Source of the DNA: Trichomonas vaginalis G3
Taxonomy: Eukaryota > Parabasalia > Trichomonadida > Trichomonadidae
DNA: 64,000 bases
Direction of reading: 5' to 3'
Assembly (NCBI RefSeq): GCF_026262505.1
Contig: NC_067205.1
Location: forward strand, 17,174,001 to 17,238,000
Both the position numbers and the translations under genes were made by a program. This document shows positions 34,436 to 46,667 of this stretch, one piece after another. Every line of letters starts with the position of its first letter. Position 1 is the first letter of the stretch. A model generated the notes under the pieces. That model saw nothing but the letters and a program-made list of their open reading frames with translations, was not told where the DNA came from and did not search any database.

Positions 34436-35124
34436 AAAATTTCAAATTTTAATTTTTTGAAAAAAGAGGCCACCCGTATGTACGTTTATTTGAGAGGAGG
34501 AGTATTATATTTTTGAAAGGGTGAAACATTATGAATATGTTAATTATATAATAATATGTATTATTATAAAAAAGAAAAAATAAAGCACGTTAAAATTTTT
34601 CTTTCTTGATTTTTTACAAAATCTACTTTAAATTATGCAAAATATGACTAAATAATTATAAATTTCAAGTTAAATTTTAATTTTGATAAATAATTTAAAT
34701 TTCAAAATACCAAGTTCAGTTCGACTATGTATGTAGTAATTCCTCAATAAAGTGCCAAAACCCTATTAAAATATATGAACATTTTCAACATTTTAATGTT
34801 TTTATTTAAAAATTTGATGGAATATGAGCTTCAAACAATTATTATGTAAATAAAAATAATTAAATATATGTATTTATTCGTATTACAACCGTAGTAAGTC
34901 GATTCTTCCTTTCTTCTACTGAGTTTTGAATTTGATTTCGAATTGTAAAGAGATTCAAAGGGAAAATACTAGCGGATAAAAACTACCTCCATGAAAGGGT
35001 CATAATGGACTCAAGTTGTATTTTTTGATATTTTTTGCTTTTCGAGCCTAAATAGGTAGCCAAGATAATGCCTAAAAATAAGGTTCTAAATTCTGAAGTT
35101 TACATGATCCTCTCGTGTGCACCC
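34436..35124 (-). repeat. Truncated copy of the TTAA element
   Basis: The segment matches 20368-21062 in reverse orientation and ends GTGCACCC followed by TTAA (35125-35128). About 345 bases at its left end are missing. It lies between the MULE terminus and the transposase 3' end, so it inserted into the MULE or was captured by it. Confidence 0.75.
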
Positions 35125-35492
35125 TTAATAGCATGTTATTAGACAATAGGAGTGTAATGATATTGACTAAACAGAAATGAGAGAATAGAGATATAATTTT
35201 GATAAGCAATATTGCGAACAAATTCTGAAGTAAAATTGCGATCAATAATTGAAAATTACGATCATGTACTGAAAAATGACGATCGAATTGAATGAATAGA
35301 ATTATATCTAAGAAAAAATAAATTGTATTTAGAAGATGAACAAAGAAAGGTGTATGCTAAAAATCATTTAACAATAAATGGAAATAAAACGAAATTGTTA
35401 AAAGAAAAAAATGAAAATTGTTAAATAATATATTATTTTTTAGTCATAAGAATAAAAATATAGTAGTTATAAAAGGAATTAGACTTCATATA

Positions 35493-37745
35493 TCAATTCT
35501 TTTTCTCTGTAGATGTGGAACGTTTGCTTTTCGATCTCTTTCGATGAACTTGAAAATATAAGTTATTATCGCTGAGAATCCTTTCCGAAATAGGAGCTTT
35601 ACGTTTAGGAGGATTGTCGGATGACTTTTGTTTTTTATTGTTTGATTTTGTTGTTATGGAAGATTTTTTCTTATTTTTTTCAGAATTTTGCTTGCTATTA
35701 ACTGAAACTTGTTTTGACGGCCCAACAATAGCATTTGTAGTAGGAAGAATTCCCAATAACGAGCGCATTTTCGATAATTGTTTTTCAATATGATCAAGAA
35801 GGTCCAGCTTATGTTCTAGATTACTAGACATTTGATTTGTAGAAGGATGGTTTTGATTTTCTGGTTCTAAATCTGTAGAGTCTGCAATATTTGAATTTTC
35901 GGAGCGAATTGGAGCATCTGAACCTTGATTTGTATCGGCTTGCTCAAAATTAGTTTGAATTGGAGTGGATGAATTAAAATCTGGATGATTTAATGTTTCA
36001 TTAAATAATGCCATAATTTTTTCTCTTTTTTCATTAATAAACTTAGTGATCATTGTATCTTTATCTGTTAGATCGATCGATTTGAGTATATCTGCATCAT
36101 GAACTGGAATATTTTCGAACAATGAACTCGATTCTATGGAACCATATGGAGAAATCTCGTTCTGAGCCAAAGAAAGATCACTTACGTTGTATTGTTTGAT
36201 AGAAAAAATTGTTTTCTCAAGTTCTTTTTGAAAGCAGTCAAGAATATAATTTTTGTAGCTATCAGTGATAACGGTTTTTATATGGCGCTCGATCTTCTGG
36301 TTATTTTTGATGGCGTTATATTTATCTAATTGGATTTGAGATATCTTCTTAATAGCTTCATAAATGTTTGGATGTTTTAACGAAGAAAATTCTGAATGCA
36401 TACTCTCGAGGCAATCATTAGTGAATATTGCAGTTGCATTATTATATTGAGATATTAAATTGTAGTGCGGCAACCAAACTTTGTTGAAATAATCAATATA
36501 ATCTTTGATCGAATCAACTTTATTTTGATTAATTATATGCATTGTAAGTACAAATTCTTCATGAGACATGAATGGAGTAATAGAATATAGCTTAAATAAA
36601 GAATTTTGTAAAGTATTGAAATTTTTTGTATAAAGTGCTACAAGTTTCCTGTGTAAAGCTTGTTTGAAATGAAATAGGCATCCAATTATACGGACTTTAG
36701 GGAAAATTTGTTGAAGTGCCTCTATCATTCCCTTTTCAAAATCACAATGAATTTGAATTAGCTTTGAAAATTGAATACCCTTGACAGTAAAAATATATTC
36801 AAATGCCTTCTTATAAGATTCAAATGTGCGGTTTTTCATGAATATAAATAAAAGTGGTAGATATTGATTTGTTGAAGGTTCACAAATCATAATTGTTAGC
36901 ATCTGTCCTTTTTGAAAATGTTTTGGTGTAATTTTAAAAGTTCCATCGCAAAATAAATCTGTGGCTTCTTTTGCAAATTGAATTGCCTTCTCAAAACCAA
37001 AAAACATCGTCTCACAATTTGCTTGAAAATCATGGCCAATGAAAAACTGCTCGCCATTTATTAAACAAAAATTAGCAATTTCATCGTCTGTAATTTTTTC
37101 TCCAACAGAAAATTTTCTGGACTTATTATAAACTTCCCTGACCAATGAATCTTTAATTAATGGGTTTTCATCAGTACCAACAGCAAGTTCTGTCATAAAT
37201 TTTTTAATCTGCTGAAAAGTGCCGTTGTCTTCAGAAAATTTTGCCATTGCCTTATTGTATATTTCTGTCAGAGTCATTGATTTATGAAGATCATTTTTTT
37301 CATTTTGTAACTTTTTAAATTGTCTGCATTCGGGTATATGTTCCTTTTGTAAATCTTCGGAAACTGAACTGTTCTCAATTTTAACTAAATAACGTGCTTG
37401 ACAAGAATGATCGATGCAACGGTAGTAACGTTCAATATTATTTGAATTAATAATATTTGTATGATCATGCGAATAAAGCATATCTTTGCGAACAATTGTA
37501 TCAGGATATTTTCCAGTAACTGCGGGAATATTTTTAACTGCAATATAACTAAAATATCTTCTGACAGCTTTAGATTCATTTTCGGCGTATTTAATATTAA
37601 AATATTGAAGAACTTGTTTGATTATATTCGTTTTTTCATCTCTCGATGTTGATTTTTGGTATTTATCAGATTGTTCCCTGATAAATATTTTATTTTCGTC
37701 TGTAAAGTTTGCTCTTTTTTGATTAAATATAGATGATTTTCCCAT
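35493..37745 (-). CDS. MULE transposase
   Basis: A 750-residue intact protein. Near the N-terminus is a WRKY/FLYWCH-like zinc motif (C110, C115, H136, C140). The transposase core carries LFCDGTF (D267), QIHCDFEKGM (D335), the family's CxxH (C356, H359 in GCLFHF) and NDCLESMHSEF (E447), giving a DDE triad. The C-terminal 100 residues are Ser/Lys-rich and basic (KNKKKSS, PPKRKAP), likely for nuclear import or DNA contact. The ATG is preceded by TCATTTTTTA, a strong initiator. It cuts and joins the MULE termini. The frame and catalytic residues are complete, so the element may be active. Confidence 0.93.
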   Translation of the reverse strand: MGKSSIFNQKRANFTDENKIFIREQSDKYQKSTSRDEKTNIIKQVLQYFNIKYAENESKAVRRYFSYIAVKNIPAVTGKYPDTIVRKDMLYSHDHTNIINSNNIERYYRCIDHSCQARYLVKIENSSVSEDLQKEHIPECRQFKKLQNEKNDLHKSMTLTEIYNKAMAKFSEDNGTFQQIKKFMTELAVGTDENPLIKDSLVREVYNKSRKFSVGEKITDDEIANFCLINGEQFFIGHDFQANCETMFFGFEKAIQFAKEATDLFCDGTFKITPKHFQKGQMLTIMICEPSTNQYLPLLFIFMKNRTFESYKKAFEYIFTVKGIQFSKLIQIHCDFEKGMIEALQQIFPKVRIIGCLFHFKQALHRKLVALYTKNFNTLQNSLFKLYSITPFMSHEEFVLTMHIINQNKVDSIKDYIDYFNKVWLPHYNLISQYNNATAIFTNDCLESMHSEFSSLKHPNIYEAIKKISQIQLDKYNAIKNNQKIERHIKTVITDSYKNYILDCFQKELEKTIFSIKQYNVSDLSLAQNEISPYGSIESSSLFENIPVHDADILKSIDLTDKDTMITKFINEKREKIMALFNETLNHPDFNSSTPIQTNFEQADTNQGSDAPIRSENSNIADSTDLEPENQNHPSTNQMSSNLEHKLDLLDHIEKQLSKMRSLLGILPTTNAIVGPSKQVSVNSKQNSEKNKKKSSITTKSNNKKQKSSDNPPKRKAPISERILSDNNLYFQVHRKRSKSKRSTSTEKKN

Positions 37746-37755
37746 TAAAAAATGA
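37746..37755 (-). promoter_or_regulatory. Initiator of the MULE transposase
   Basis: Minus-strand TCATTTTTTA lies directly before the ATG at 37745, placing transcription start about 8 bases upstream of it. Confidence 0.7.
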
Positions 37756-37800
37756 AATGATGCAAAATTTACGAAAACCGTTCGAAAATTGAATCAAAAA

Positions 37801-40697
37801 TGAAAAGTAATACTTAAATGAGGAATTCTTTGAGATATTGGTCTTAGATTGAATGTAGCGTCATTCTTATATAGAATATATATTCATATCATCGGAAATA
37901 TGATAAAAAGCATATAATAAATGTCAAAAAAGTGAACAAATAAGCAAAGATATTTTTTAAAAAACAATGAAAAGTAATACTTAAATGAGGAATTCTTTGA
38001 GATATTGGTCTTAGATTGAATGTAGCGTCATTCTTATATAGAATATATATTCATATCATCGGAAATATGATAAAAAGCATATAATAAATGTCAAAAAAGT
38101 GAACAAATAAGCAAAGATATTTTTTAAAAAACAATGAAAAGTAATACTTAAATGAGGAATTCTTTGAGATATTGGTCTTAGATTGAATGTAGCGTCATTC
38201 TTATATAGAATATATATTCATATCATCGGAAATATGATAAAAAGCATATAATAAATGTCAAAAAAGTGAACAAATAAGCAAAGATATTTTTTAAAAAACA
38301 ATGAAAAGTAATACTTAAATGAGGAATTCTTTGAGATATTGGTCTTAGATTGAATGTAGCGTCATTCTTATATAGAATATATATTCATATCATCGGAAAT
38401 ATGATAAAAAGCATATAATAAATGTCAAAAAAGTGAACAAATAAGCAAAGATATTTTTTAAAAAACAATGAAAAGTAATACTTAAATGAGGAATTCTTTG
38501 AGATATTGGTCTTAGATTGAATGTAGCGTCATTCTTATATAGAATATATATTCATATCATCGGAAATATGATAAAAAGCATATAATAAATGTCAAAAAAG
38601 TGAACAAATAAGCAAAGATATTTTTTAAAAAACAATGAAAAGTAATACTTAAATGAGGAATTCTTTGAGATATTGGTCTTAGATTGAATGTAGCGTCATT
38701 CTTATATAGAATATATATTCATATCATCGGAAATATGATAAAAGCATATAATAAATGTCAAAAAAGTGAACAAATAAGCAAAGATATTTTTTAAAAAAAC
38801 AATGAAAAGTAATACTTAAATGAGGAATTCTTTGAGATATTGGTCTTAGATTGAATGTAGCGTCATTCTTATATAGAATATATATTCATATCATCGGAAA
38901 TATGATAAAAAGCATATAATAAATGTCAAAAAAGTGAACAAATAAGCAAAGATATTTTTTAAAAAACAATGAAAAGTAATACTTAAATGAGGAATTCTTT
39001 GAGATATTGGTCTTAGATTGAATGTAGCGTCATTCTTATATAGAATATATATTCATATCATCGGAAATATGATAAAAAGCATAATAAATGTCAAAAAAGT
39101 GAACAAATAAGCAAAGATATTTTTAAAAAACAATGAAAAGTAATACTTAAATGAGGAATTCTTTGAGATATTGGTCTTAGATTGAATGTAGCGTCATTCT
39201 TATATAGAATATATATTCATATCATCGGAAATATGATAAAAAGCATATAATAAATGTCAAAAAAGTGAACAAATAAGCAAAGATATTTTTTAAAAAACAA
39301 TGAAAAGTAATACTTAAATGAGGAATTCTTTGAGATATTGGTCTTAGATTGAATGTAGCGTCATTCTTATATAGAATATATATTCATATCATCGGAAATA
39401 TGATAAAAAGCATATAATAAATGTCAAAAAAGTGAACAAATAAGCAAAGATATTTTTTAAAAAACAATGAAAAGTAATACTTAAATGAGGAATTCTTTGA
39501 GATATTGGTCTTAGATTGAATGTAGCGTCATTCTTATATAGAATATATATTCATATCATCGGAAATATGATAAAAAGCATATAATAAATGTCAAAAAAGT
39601 GAACAAATAAGCAAAGATATTTTTTAAAAAACAATGAAAAGTAATACTTAAATGAGGAATTCTTTGAGATATTGGTCTTAGATTGAATGTAGCGTCATTC
39701 TTATATAGAATATATATTCATATCATCGGAAATATGATAAAAAGCATATAATAAATGTCAAAAAAGTGAACAAATAAGCAAAGATATTTTTAAAAAACAA
39801 TGAAAAGTAATACTTAAATGAGGAATTCTTTGAGATATTGGTCTTAGATTGAATGTAGCGTCATTCTTATATAGAATATATATTCATATCATCGGAAATA
39901 TGATAAAAAGCATATAATAAATGTCAAAAAAGTGAACAAATAAGCAAAGATATTTTTAAAAAACAATGAAAAGTAATACTTAAATGAGGAATTCTTTGAG
40001 ATATTGGTCTTAGATTGAATGTAGCGTCATTCTTATATAGAATATATATTCATATCATCGGAAATATGATAAAAAGCATATAATAAATGTCAAAAAAGTG
40101 AACAAATAAGCAAAGATATTTTTTAAAAAACAATGAAAAGTAATACTTAAATGAGGAATTCTTTGAGATATTGGTCTTAGATTGAATGTAGCGTCATTCT
40201 TATATAGAATATATATTCATATCATCGGAAATATGATAAAAAGCATATAATAAATGTCAAAAAAGTGAACAAATAAGCAAAGATATTTTTTAAAAAACAA
40301 TGAAAAGTAATACTTAAATGAGGAATTCTTTGAGATATTGGTCTTAGATTGAATGTAGCGTCATTCTTATATAGAATATATATTCATATCATCGGAAATA
40401 TGATAAAAAGCATATAATAAATGTCAAAAAAGTGAACAAATAAGCAAAGATATTTTTTAAAAAACAATGAAAAGTAATACTTAAATGAGGAATTCTTTGA
40501 GATATTGGTCTTAGATTGAATGTAGCGTCATTCTTATATAGAATATATATTCATATCATCGGAAATATGATAAAAAGCATATAATAAATGTCAAAAAAGT
40601 GAACAAATAAGCAAAGATATTTTTTAAAAAACAATGAAAAGTAATACTTAAATGAGGAATTCTTTGAGATATTGGTCTTAGATTGAATGTAGCGTCA
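37801..40697. repeat. 167-base satellite inside the MULE (about 17 copies)
   Basis: Head-to-tail copies of a 167-base unit start at 37801, 37968 and so on up to about 40637, the last being partial (ending GTAGCGTCAC). Copies are nearly identical, with small indels in A/T runs. The array begins 56 bases from the transposase ATG and ends 49 bases before the accessory gene ATG, so it fills the divergent promoter region. Each unit holds GCGTCATTCTTATATAG, which contains an initiator-like TCATT. Confidence 0.95.
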
Positions 40698-40746
40698 CAA
40701 ATTTCACAAATATAATTTACTATACAATTTTATTCATTTTTTTAAA

Positions 40747-41852
40747 ATGGCTGACGACAGTCTGTATCAACTAACTCAACTAGTCAAGCATAATGATTAT
40801 TCTTCGGATTCATTAAATCAACTTTATCAATGCATAAGTACAATGACAGAAAGATCAATTGGATGCTTGAATTGGGATAAATTTTTCAAAAAAATCACAG
40901 TGACTGATGAAGTTCTTTTACATTTTTAGCATCCGTTTTAAACATTGAAAAGATATCAGAATGTTTCAAGGATTCTATTTTTTATCACAATATTAATCTT
41001 GAAAAATTCAGTAATTTAACTGAAACAGAACAACAAACAATTTTAAATTCCTACAAAGCGGATAAATTTACATATTACATAATGTGCTCACAAATTGTAA
41101 AATCAAACTGGAACAATTTATCCCAAACTTTAGTTAATATTGCAAATCAATATTTGCCATTTTTAGATGAAGAAAAGCAAATATATATATTTACTGAAAT
41201 AACTGGCAATTATCAAAATTTTGAAATTTCAGTTGCAAACTTGTTACTTTTTTATGAAAACAATGAAGAACAATTAAGCAACTGTTTTAATTTAACATTG
41301 TTCCAGCAAATTTATTCCAAAAATGGAATCGAGCAAATGATATTTTTTGCTGCAAATACAATTTGTTGCAATAACACTTCTATCAATTTTTACAATCTCC
41401 TTGAAATTGAAGAAATGAATCCATTTGATTTTTTTTATTTCTCAATTCAATATAAAGAGATATTAAATTGCGATGATTTTCCAAAAGTTACAGAAGTAAT
41501 CACAGGTTTAATCTCAGCTTCAAATATTAATGCTATTATGCGAATTTGCCAAAAAATTTTGGATAAAATTACATTTTATAAATGTAATTATTGCCATATT
41601 ACCTCAATATGGAATTTTATCACAAATGCAGCAATAATTCTTCCTGATGAAGATTTATTAATCAAATTATTAAAATTCATAGAAAAAACAGAAAAAGCAA
41701 CAGATGAATTATTCGAACCGGAGAATGATTTGGGTTTTTATGAATATTTAAATTCGATTTTCTCAGATATTACATCTGCGAGAAATAAGCAATTTCTCTT
41801 GGAATTTCTAAATACCCATGAAGATGACTTCACTTATGATCAGACATTGTGA
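40747..41852 (+). pseudogene. MULE accessory gene, alpha-helical protein, one frameshift
   Basis: The first 60 codons (40747-40929) end at TAG in a T run. The next frame is open from about 40920 and continues without a break to 41852, giving about 368 residues in total. One missing T at about 40921-40925 explains the break. The protein is all-helical, with text such as SNWNNLSQTLVNIANQYL and EEKQIYIFTEITG that recalls HEAT-type repeats of karyopherins; this family call is weak. TCATTTTTTTAAA before the ATG is a good initiator. It is transcribed away from the transposase and may be a captured host gene or a second MULE gene. Confidence 0.65.
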
Positions 41853-42837
41853 GGTCATTTTTGATCAACAAATTAATTGAAATTCCGATCAAAAAAAATC
41901 ACAAATTGGATCAAAAAAATCGAATCTCAAGTTAAAAATAAAAAATTTCTACATTTTTATCAAATTTAGATTTTTTTTTTCAAATCATGCGAATTGATTG
42001 AATAATTGCATATTTTATCCCATGCATCTAGAAGTATGTGTAATATTTTTGCTTTCATCAAGAAATTGTCGAATTTGATCTTAATTTTTTTTGAAAAATA
42101 TACTTTTAGAAAAAGAAATAGTGATTGAATAGCTGCCCATGCTGTAAAAGGGTTATTTTTACAAGTAAAAAAAATTGTTATTTTTCGAGCAAGTCGAGGC
42201 TTTTTTACCATCTTATTTTTGAAAAATTTACGAAAAATTATATCTGAAAAAACGCTTCATTTTGATATCTTACAATGATAAAATACCAATGTTGCTGGGA
42301 TATAATAGCTACACCTGGACATCTACTACATTAATGCGTATGACAGGTAAAGTTGATTTCAAAAGTATAGCCTGGAAAGATTACAATAAATCAACGATAA
42401 TTCAAAAAAATTTCTTATAAGTTAACATAATAAAAATTTAATTTTTATATTGCTTGTATTATACTTAAGTATATAATATATTTAAATCTTAGAATGAAAA
42501 TTCGGGACGCCCTAGCTATTCAATTTTCCCTTAGGACGCCCATAAACCTCTCAAAAATGTGATGTAAATATCACAATTTTGAGAAATTTACACTAGGACG
42601 CCTTAGGACGCCAACCCCTTTTTTACCAGTTTGAATAGTTCTCAGAAACGCTATCGTTTTTGCCAGTCAAATAAGATACTCCATAATTATTCTTCATTTT
42701 TGTAGAATATATAAATTGGTTGGGACCAGTGGACAAGTTTTTCAATTTCTATAACCATTTCAATTATTTGACAGAAAAAGATTCGTCCATGAAAAAAGCC
42801 AGTTATTCGTTTTTCGAGTTTATATTATTGAACATAT

Positions 42838-43080
42838 GTGAATAAAGAATTTCAATGGTTTAATATTACATCACTTGAAAGTCATATTGAAGATTTTTTC
42901 AATTTTCATATAATGCTTAAAGAGAATCATGATTTAACAACTAATTTTGATATATCAACAAGGTTTTTGGCATTTGGTTATGTTATTGTGGCTATCAGCC
43001 TGGTTCCTAAATTCAAGATCAATATCCGGAAAAAAGAACTATACAGATTGTTGCCATTTGCATATCTAATAAAAACTTAA
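42838..43080 (+). pseudogene. Gene fragment of an uncharacterised family
   Basis: A coding-like stretch without ATG (begins GTG) that includes SLESHIEDFFNF and FGYVIVAISLVP. A second related remnant at about 43250-43320 reads ESFETHIKDLF after an in-frame stop. Both look like pieces of one family, probably decayed copies. I do not recognise the family. Confidence 0.35.
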
Positions 43081-43725
43081 AATGTGACAACAGTTTCTGT
43101 TAAGTTTGAATGAATCTTTTAATCTTTTGTTATTTGACTCATAATTTTTGGGATGGCAATCTTTCTATTAGATTATACTGATAAATGTAAATAGCAGCAC
43201 ACATACCAAACAGATATTTTTAAAATTATATTTTAGGAAGATTCGATAATGCTAAAGTACCATTCAAATGACTTGAAACATATGAATCTTTTGAAACACA
43301 TATCAAGGATTTATTTTAATATCTATTAATATATGATTATAATGAATCGCATTTCAAAAATACGATTTTTGGTACTATTCCAATGCGTCTCACTTACTTA
43401 TGCCATTTGATATACATATTGCTATGGTCACATATGCAAAATCCTTCTAACCATCTTCATTGTTCAAATTCTCCAACCATCTAAAGTTGATAGAAAGACA
43501 ATTTTCTAGGACTTTCTATTACTTAGAAATTTGAATCGTTCTATCAGCTCAAGAGTCGCTTTGGATTGAATTTTTTTAATATGACACTTCCACCATCCGC
43601 CATTTTGGAAAAATTCAAAACGCAAAAGAATACAAACCAAGACTATGAGACGATTAACTTAATTTGAAGCAAATTTTCTTTTTCTCTCACTTTTTTTGCA
43701 ATTATTTCTTTTTCTCTTTTAAGAA

Positions 43726-46667
43726 ATGTTTTCGCTTTTCATACTTCCTTCACTTTGTGACACATACGAAACAAAAACATTCAGCCAAGTCATTGATCAC
43801 AACAATTCAGACAAGAAATTCAATCAAAGATATTACGTGAATACTCAATACGCAGAGAAGGCTGATCACCTTATTTTCTATCTTGGTGGATTTACTACCC
43901 TTAATTCTGCTGAATTAGAAGTCAGCCCTGTCAATCAAGTTGCTAGTTCTTCTAAAGATATAGTTATTGGTCTTGAAAACAGATATTTCGGTGCTTCAGT
44001 TCCAACTGAAGATCTTTCTACCGAAAATCTTAAATACAATACAATCGATCAACACTTAGAAGATATTAAAGATTTTGTCCTCGAAATGAAGAAACAATAC
44101 TGCAACGACCCATCGAAGTGCCGCGTTCTTACTGTAGGCAGAGGTTTTGGAGCATCTCTTGCCACTTGGGTTCACATGAAGAAAGGAAAAGAATTAAATA
44201 TCGTCGGAACATGGGCTTCATCAGCTTTCTTGCTTGCTGATACCGAGTTTTCAGATTATGATCACCATGAAGCTGTCGTATTTAACCATTGGGGCAATTG
44301 CTACGATACATTTTGAGGTGCTTACGGAACAATCGATTATATTGCCAACAGAAAGGATAACACAACAACACCAGCTATGGAAGAAAGATTTGGTGTTAGT
44401 AATACAACCGGACTTAAAGATCGTCCACTTGATTTCGTTGTTATGTTTACTGAAGCAATTAGCACTGGTTTACGTACAACATCACTCACAAAATACATAG
44501 AGCAAATGTGCACATTGCTCAATTATGAAAACTACACGACAGAAAAGCAAATTGTCGATCTTATGGCAGAATATGTTCCAAAAATTGTTCCGACCGACCA
44601 ATTTACAAATCTTTGGCCACATATGTCCAAGGATCCAAGTTTGAATTCTAAATTGGCAGATAAAAGAGCCGAATATTAAACTCTTTTTTTTTATTTAGGT
44701 ACCCTATTCAATTTCTATCGTCACCATATGGAGAGGTCAGGCCCATATCATAAAACATTAAGTTTGGACTTACTAAGACATGTAAGAATTACCTTGCTTG
44801 TATAGGGGCATTAAATACTTTTAGATGCTAAAATCTTCAAAATTAATTTAATTTGATATTCAAAATATGCACGAAAATGTAAATAAATACGGATCTAGCT
44901 CTCACATATCTCTATTTTAAGCATTGATAAGTATTTCTACATTCTATTTTAAAAAATATTCAAATTTCACAATATTCTTTTCATTGATAATCTACATATT
45001 AACGAGAATGATATAACTTTTCATGTGTTTAGAAGTTCTTAGCTTTAGTACTGTATTGTTGAAAAATTATTGAAGACTTTTTTCTTTTTGAGAAATTAAT
45101 GCAATAACCAAAGAGGAATTGCATATGCTGCGCACTAAAATTATAGAAATGTCTCTAATTAGACACAAATAGAGATATTCGGAAATAAAAATTTGAAATT
45201 TTGATCAAAAACGCTATTTTCTAATCATTTTTATTTTAACTATATATAAAGTATCTTTTTCTATAATTTATACTTGATGGTTTAAAAGACGTTTAGACTC
45301 AAAATTTTACTGCATTTCATGTGGTAACTATGCTTTATCACTAACTACCTCCTTGTTTCAACCCTGAACAATATATTATACCTCCCAATGCAGGTATTAC
45401 TCCAACAAAATTAGCAATTTGGCTATTGTCTAAAATTTTCTCAAAGAAAGAGGAGTAAAGTCCCATTTTTAGAATTCGAGCTATATTAGAATGCAACTTA
45501 GACAAAAGGTTACAGTTTCAATACACATATTCAAAAAATTTGCATTCGAAATTTAAGATAAAGTACAATTTCCAAAAAAGAGTATCGAATCAGTGCACAA
45601 ATATGCATTTACATGCTTACACTAGCTTGCACTAGTATTAATAATTTTGAAATTAATTTTCAAATTATTCCCATGCCTTTTGCAAAATTATTATGCTTAT
45701 GATTCTAAGCATAGTTAAGCGATCTCGAATTTGAATTGCTAAGAAAAAATAATTAGTAAAAAATTTGTCTATGCATTCTGTATGATGCTACTAACTATAT
45801 TAGCAGCATACCTAAAATCTTTTCAATATTTTTGAGGGAATTTGAATGGTACCGGTTGAGAGCTTTTTTAATTAAGGTACTATTTCGATAGAATTTGAAT
45901 GGTACCCCTTCAATTTTGTGAGGGACCCCTTTCATTTTTTGAATAGGGTACCTTAAATGAAAAAAGGACCTTACATCAAATGCAACGAAATCTCATCATT
46001 CCCATGCGCAGGCAAGAATGCTGAGTGGAGAGATATTGATATTGCCCCAGCATATTGGACATCCGTCTGTACAGATTTGTTTAATATCACGAAATTAGCA
46101 AATGCAACAGTTTTCAATGACAAATATGGCGGAAGATTCCCACCAGCCGAAAGGACATACTTTGTACATGGTTTCAATGATGCTTTCCTTGAAGCTTCCT
46201 GTACAATTCCAGATGATAATATTGATAAGAAAGTAGATTCCATTTTAGAGTCAGGTTTCTCCGATGACTTGAATCCAGAACAAGAAACTGACTCTCCACA
46301 GCTTAAGAAGATCAGACAAAAAGTTATTAACACGATGATCAACTGGATACAGTTTGATCCAACACCAAGACCATCTCCAGTACCAACACAATCACCTTCG
46401 CCATCGCCAAAGCCATCTTCGAAACCAACAGAGACACTTCCACCAAATCCAACACAAACAGTAATTCCTTAGACACCAACACCTGATTCCCAGAAGACAG
46501 GAGGAATTCCAGTAGTCGCAAAGGCAACAATTGGTGTTTTGGCAGGAGTTCTTGTAATTTTCGTTATTATTACAATTTTCTTGGTTGTCAAGCTGAGGAA
46601 GAACAAGACACCACTCATAAGTACAATGGGATCAATGGCTCCAGCATCCCAGGAACATCTCATTTAA
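43726..46667 (+). pseudogene. Serine carboxypeptidase S28-like surface protein, broken
   Basis: The N-terminal part (43726-44676) matches family S28 (lysosomal Pro-X carboxypeptidase/DPP2): FSQVIDHN, YLGG, ENRYFGASVP, GTWASSAF. The C-terminal part (45957-46667) continues with ERTYFVHGFNDAF, then a Pro/Ser stalk, a transmembrane segment (VLAGVLVIFVIITIFLVV) and a short tail. Breaks: TGA at 44314-44316, TAA at 44677, a MITE at 44698-45952 and TAG at 46470-46472. The nucleophile motif GGSYG reads GRGFG (G140 in place of Ser), so catalysis was probably lost before or with gene decay. A signal-like start (MFSLFILPSLC) is present. Sequence between the breaks stays protein-like, so the decay is recent. 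Confidence 0.8.
44698..45952. mobile_element. MITE inserted in the S28 pseudogene
   Basis: A 1,255-base insertion with inverted ends GGTACCCTATTCAA and TTGAATAGGGTACC. It is flanked by TTA on both sides (44695-44697 and 45953-45955), a likely 3-base target duplication. Near-copies of the terminus (GAATGGTACC) recur at about 45843 and 45897 just inside the right end. No coding region is present. Confidence 0.8.

Larger units (their letters stand above)
33970..42627. mobile_element. Mutator-like element (MULE), complete
   Basis: The 8,658-base element is bounded by inverted termini rich in GGCGTCCTAAGGCGTCC (left 33970-34100, right about 42500-42627). It is flanked by an 8-base direct repeat AGTTTGAA (33962-33969 and 42628-42635), within the usual MULE target duplication size of 8-10. 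Contents in order: part of a TTAA element (34436-35124), a minus-strand transposase (35493-37745), a 167-base satellite (37801-40697) and a plus-strand accessory gene (40747-41852). MULEs have been described in T. vaginalis. Confidence 0.9.

Noticed and set aside
37801-40697. Centromere or telomere repeat
   Set aside because: The array lies inside a transposon with matching ends and a target duplication.
44234-44522. Frames overlapping the S28 gene on both strands
   Set aside because: Shadows; the S28 reading is supported by family motifs.
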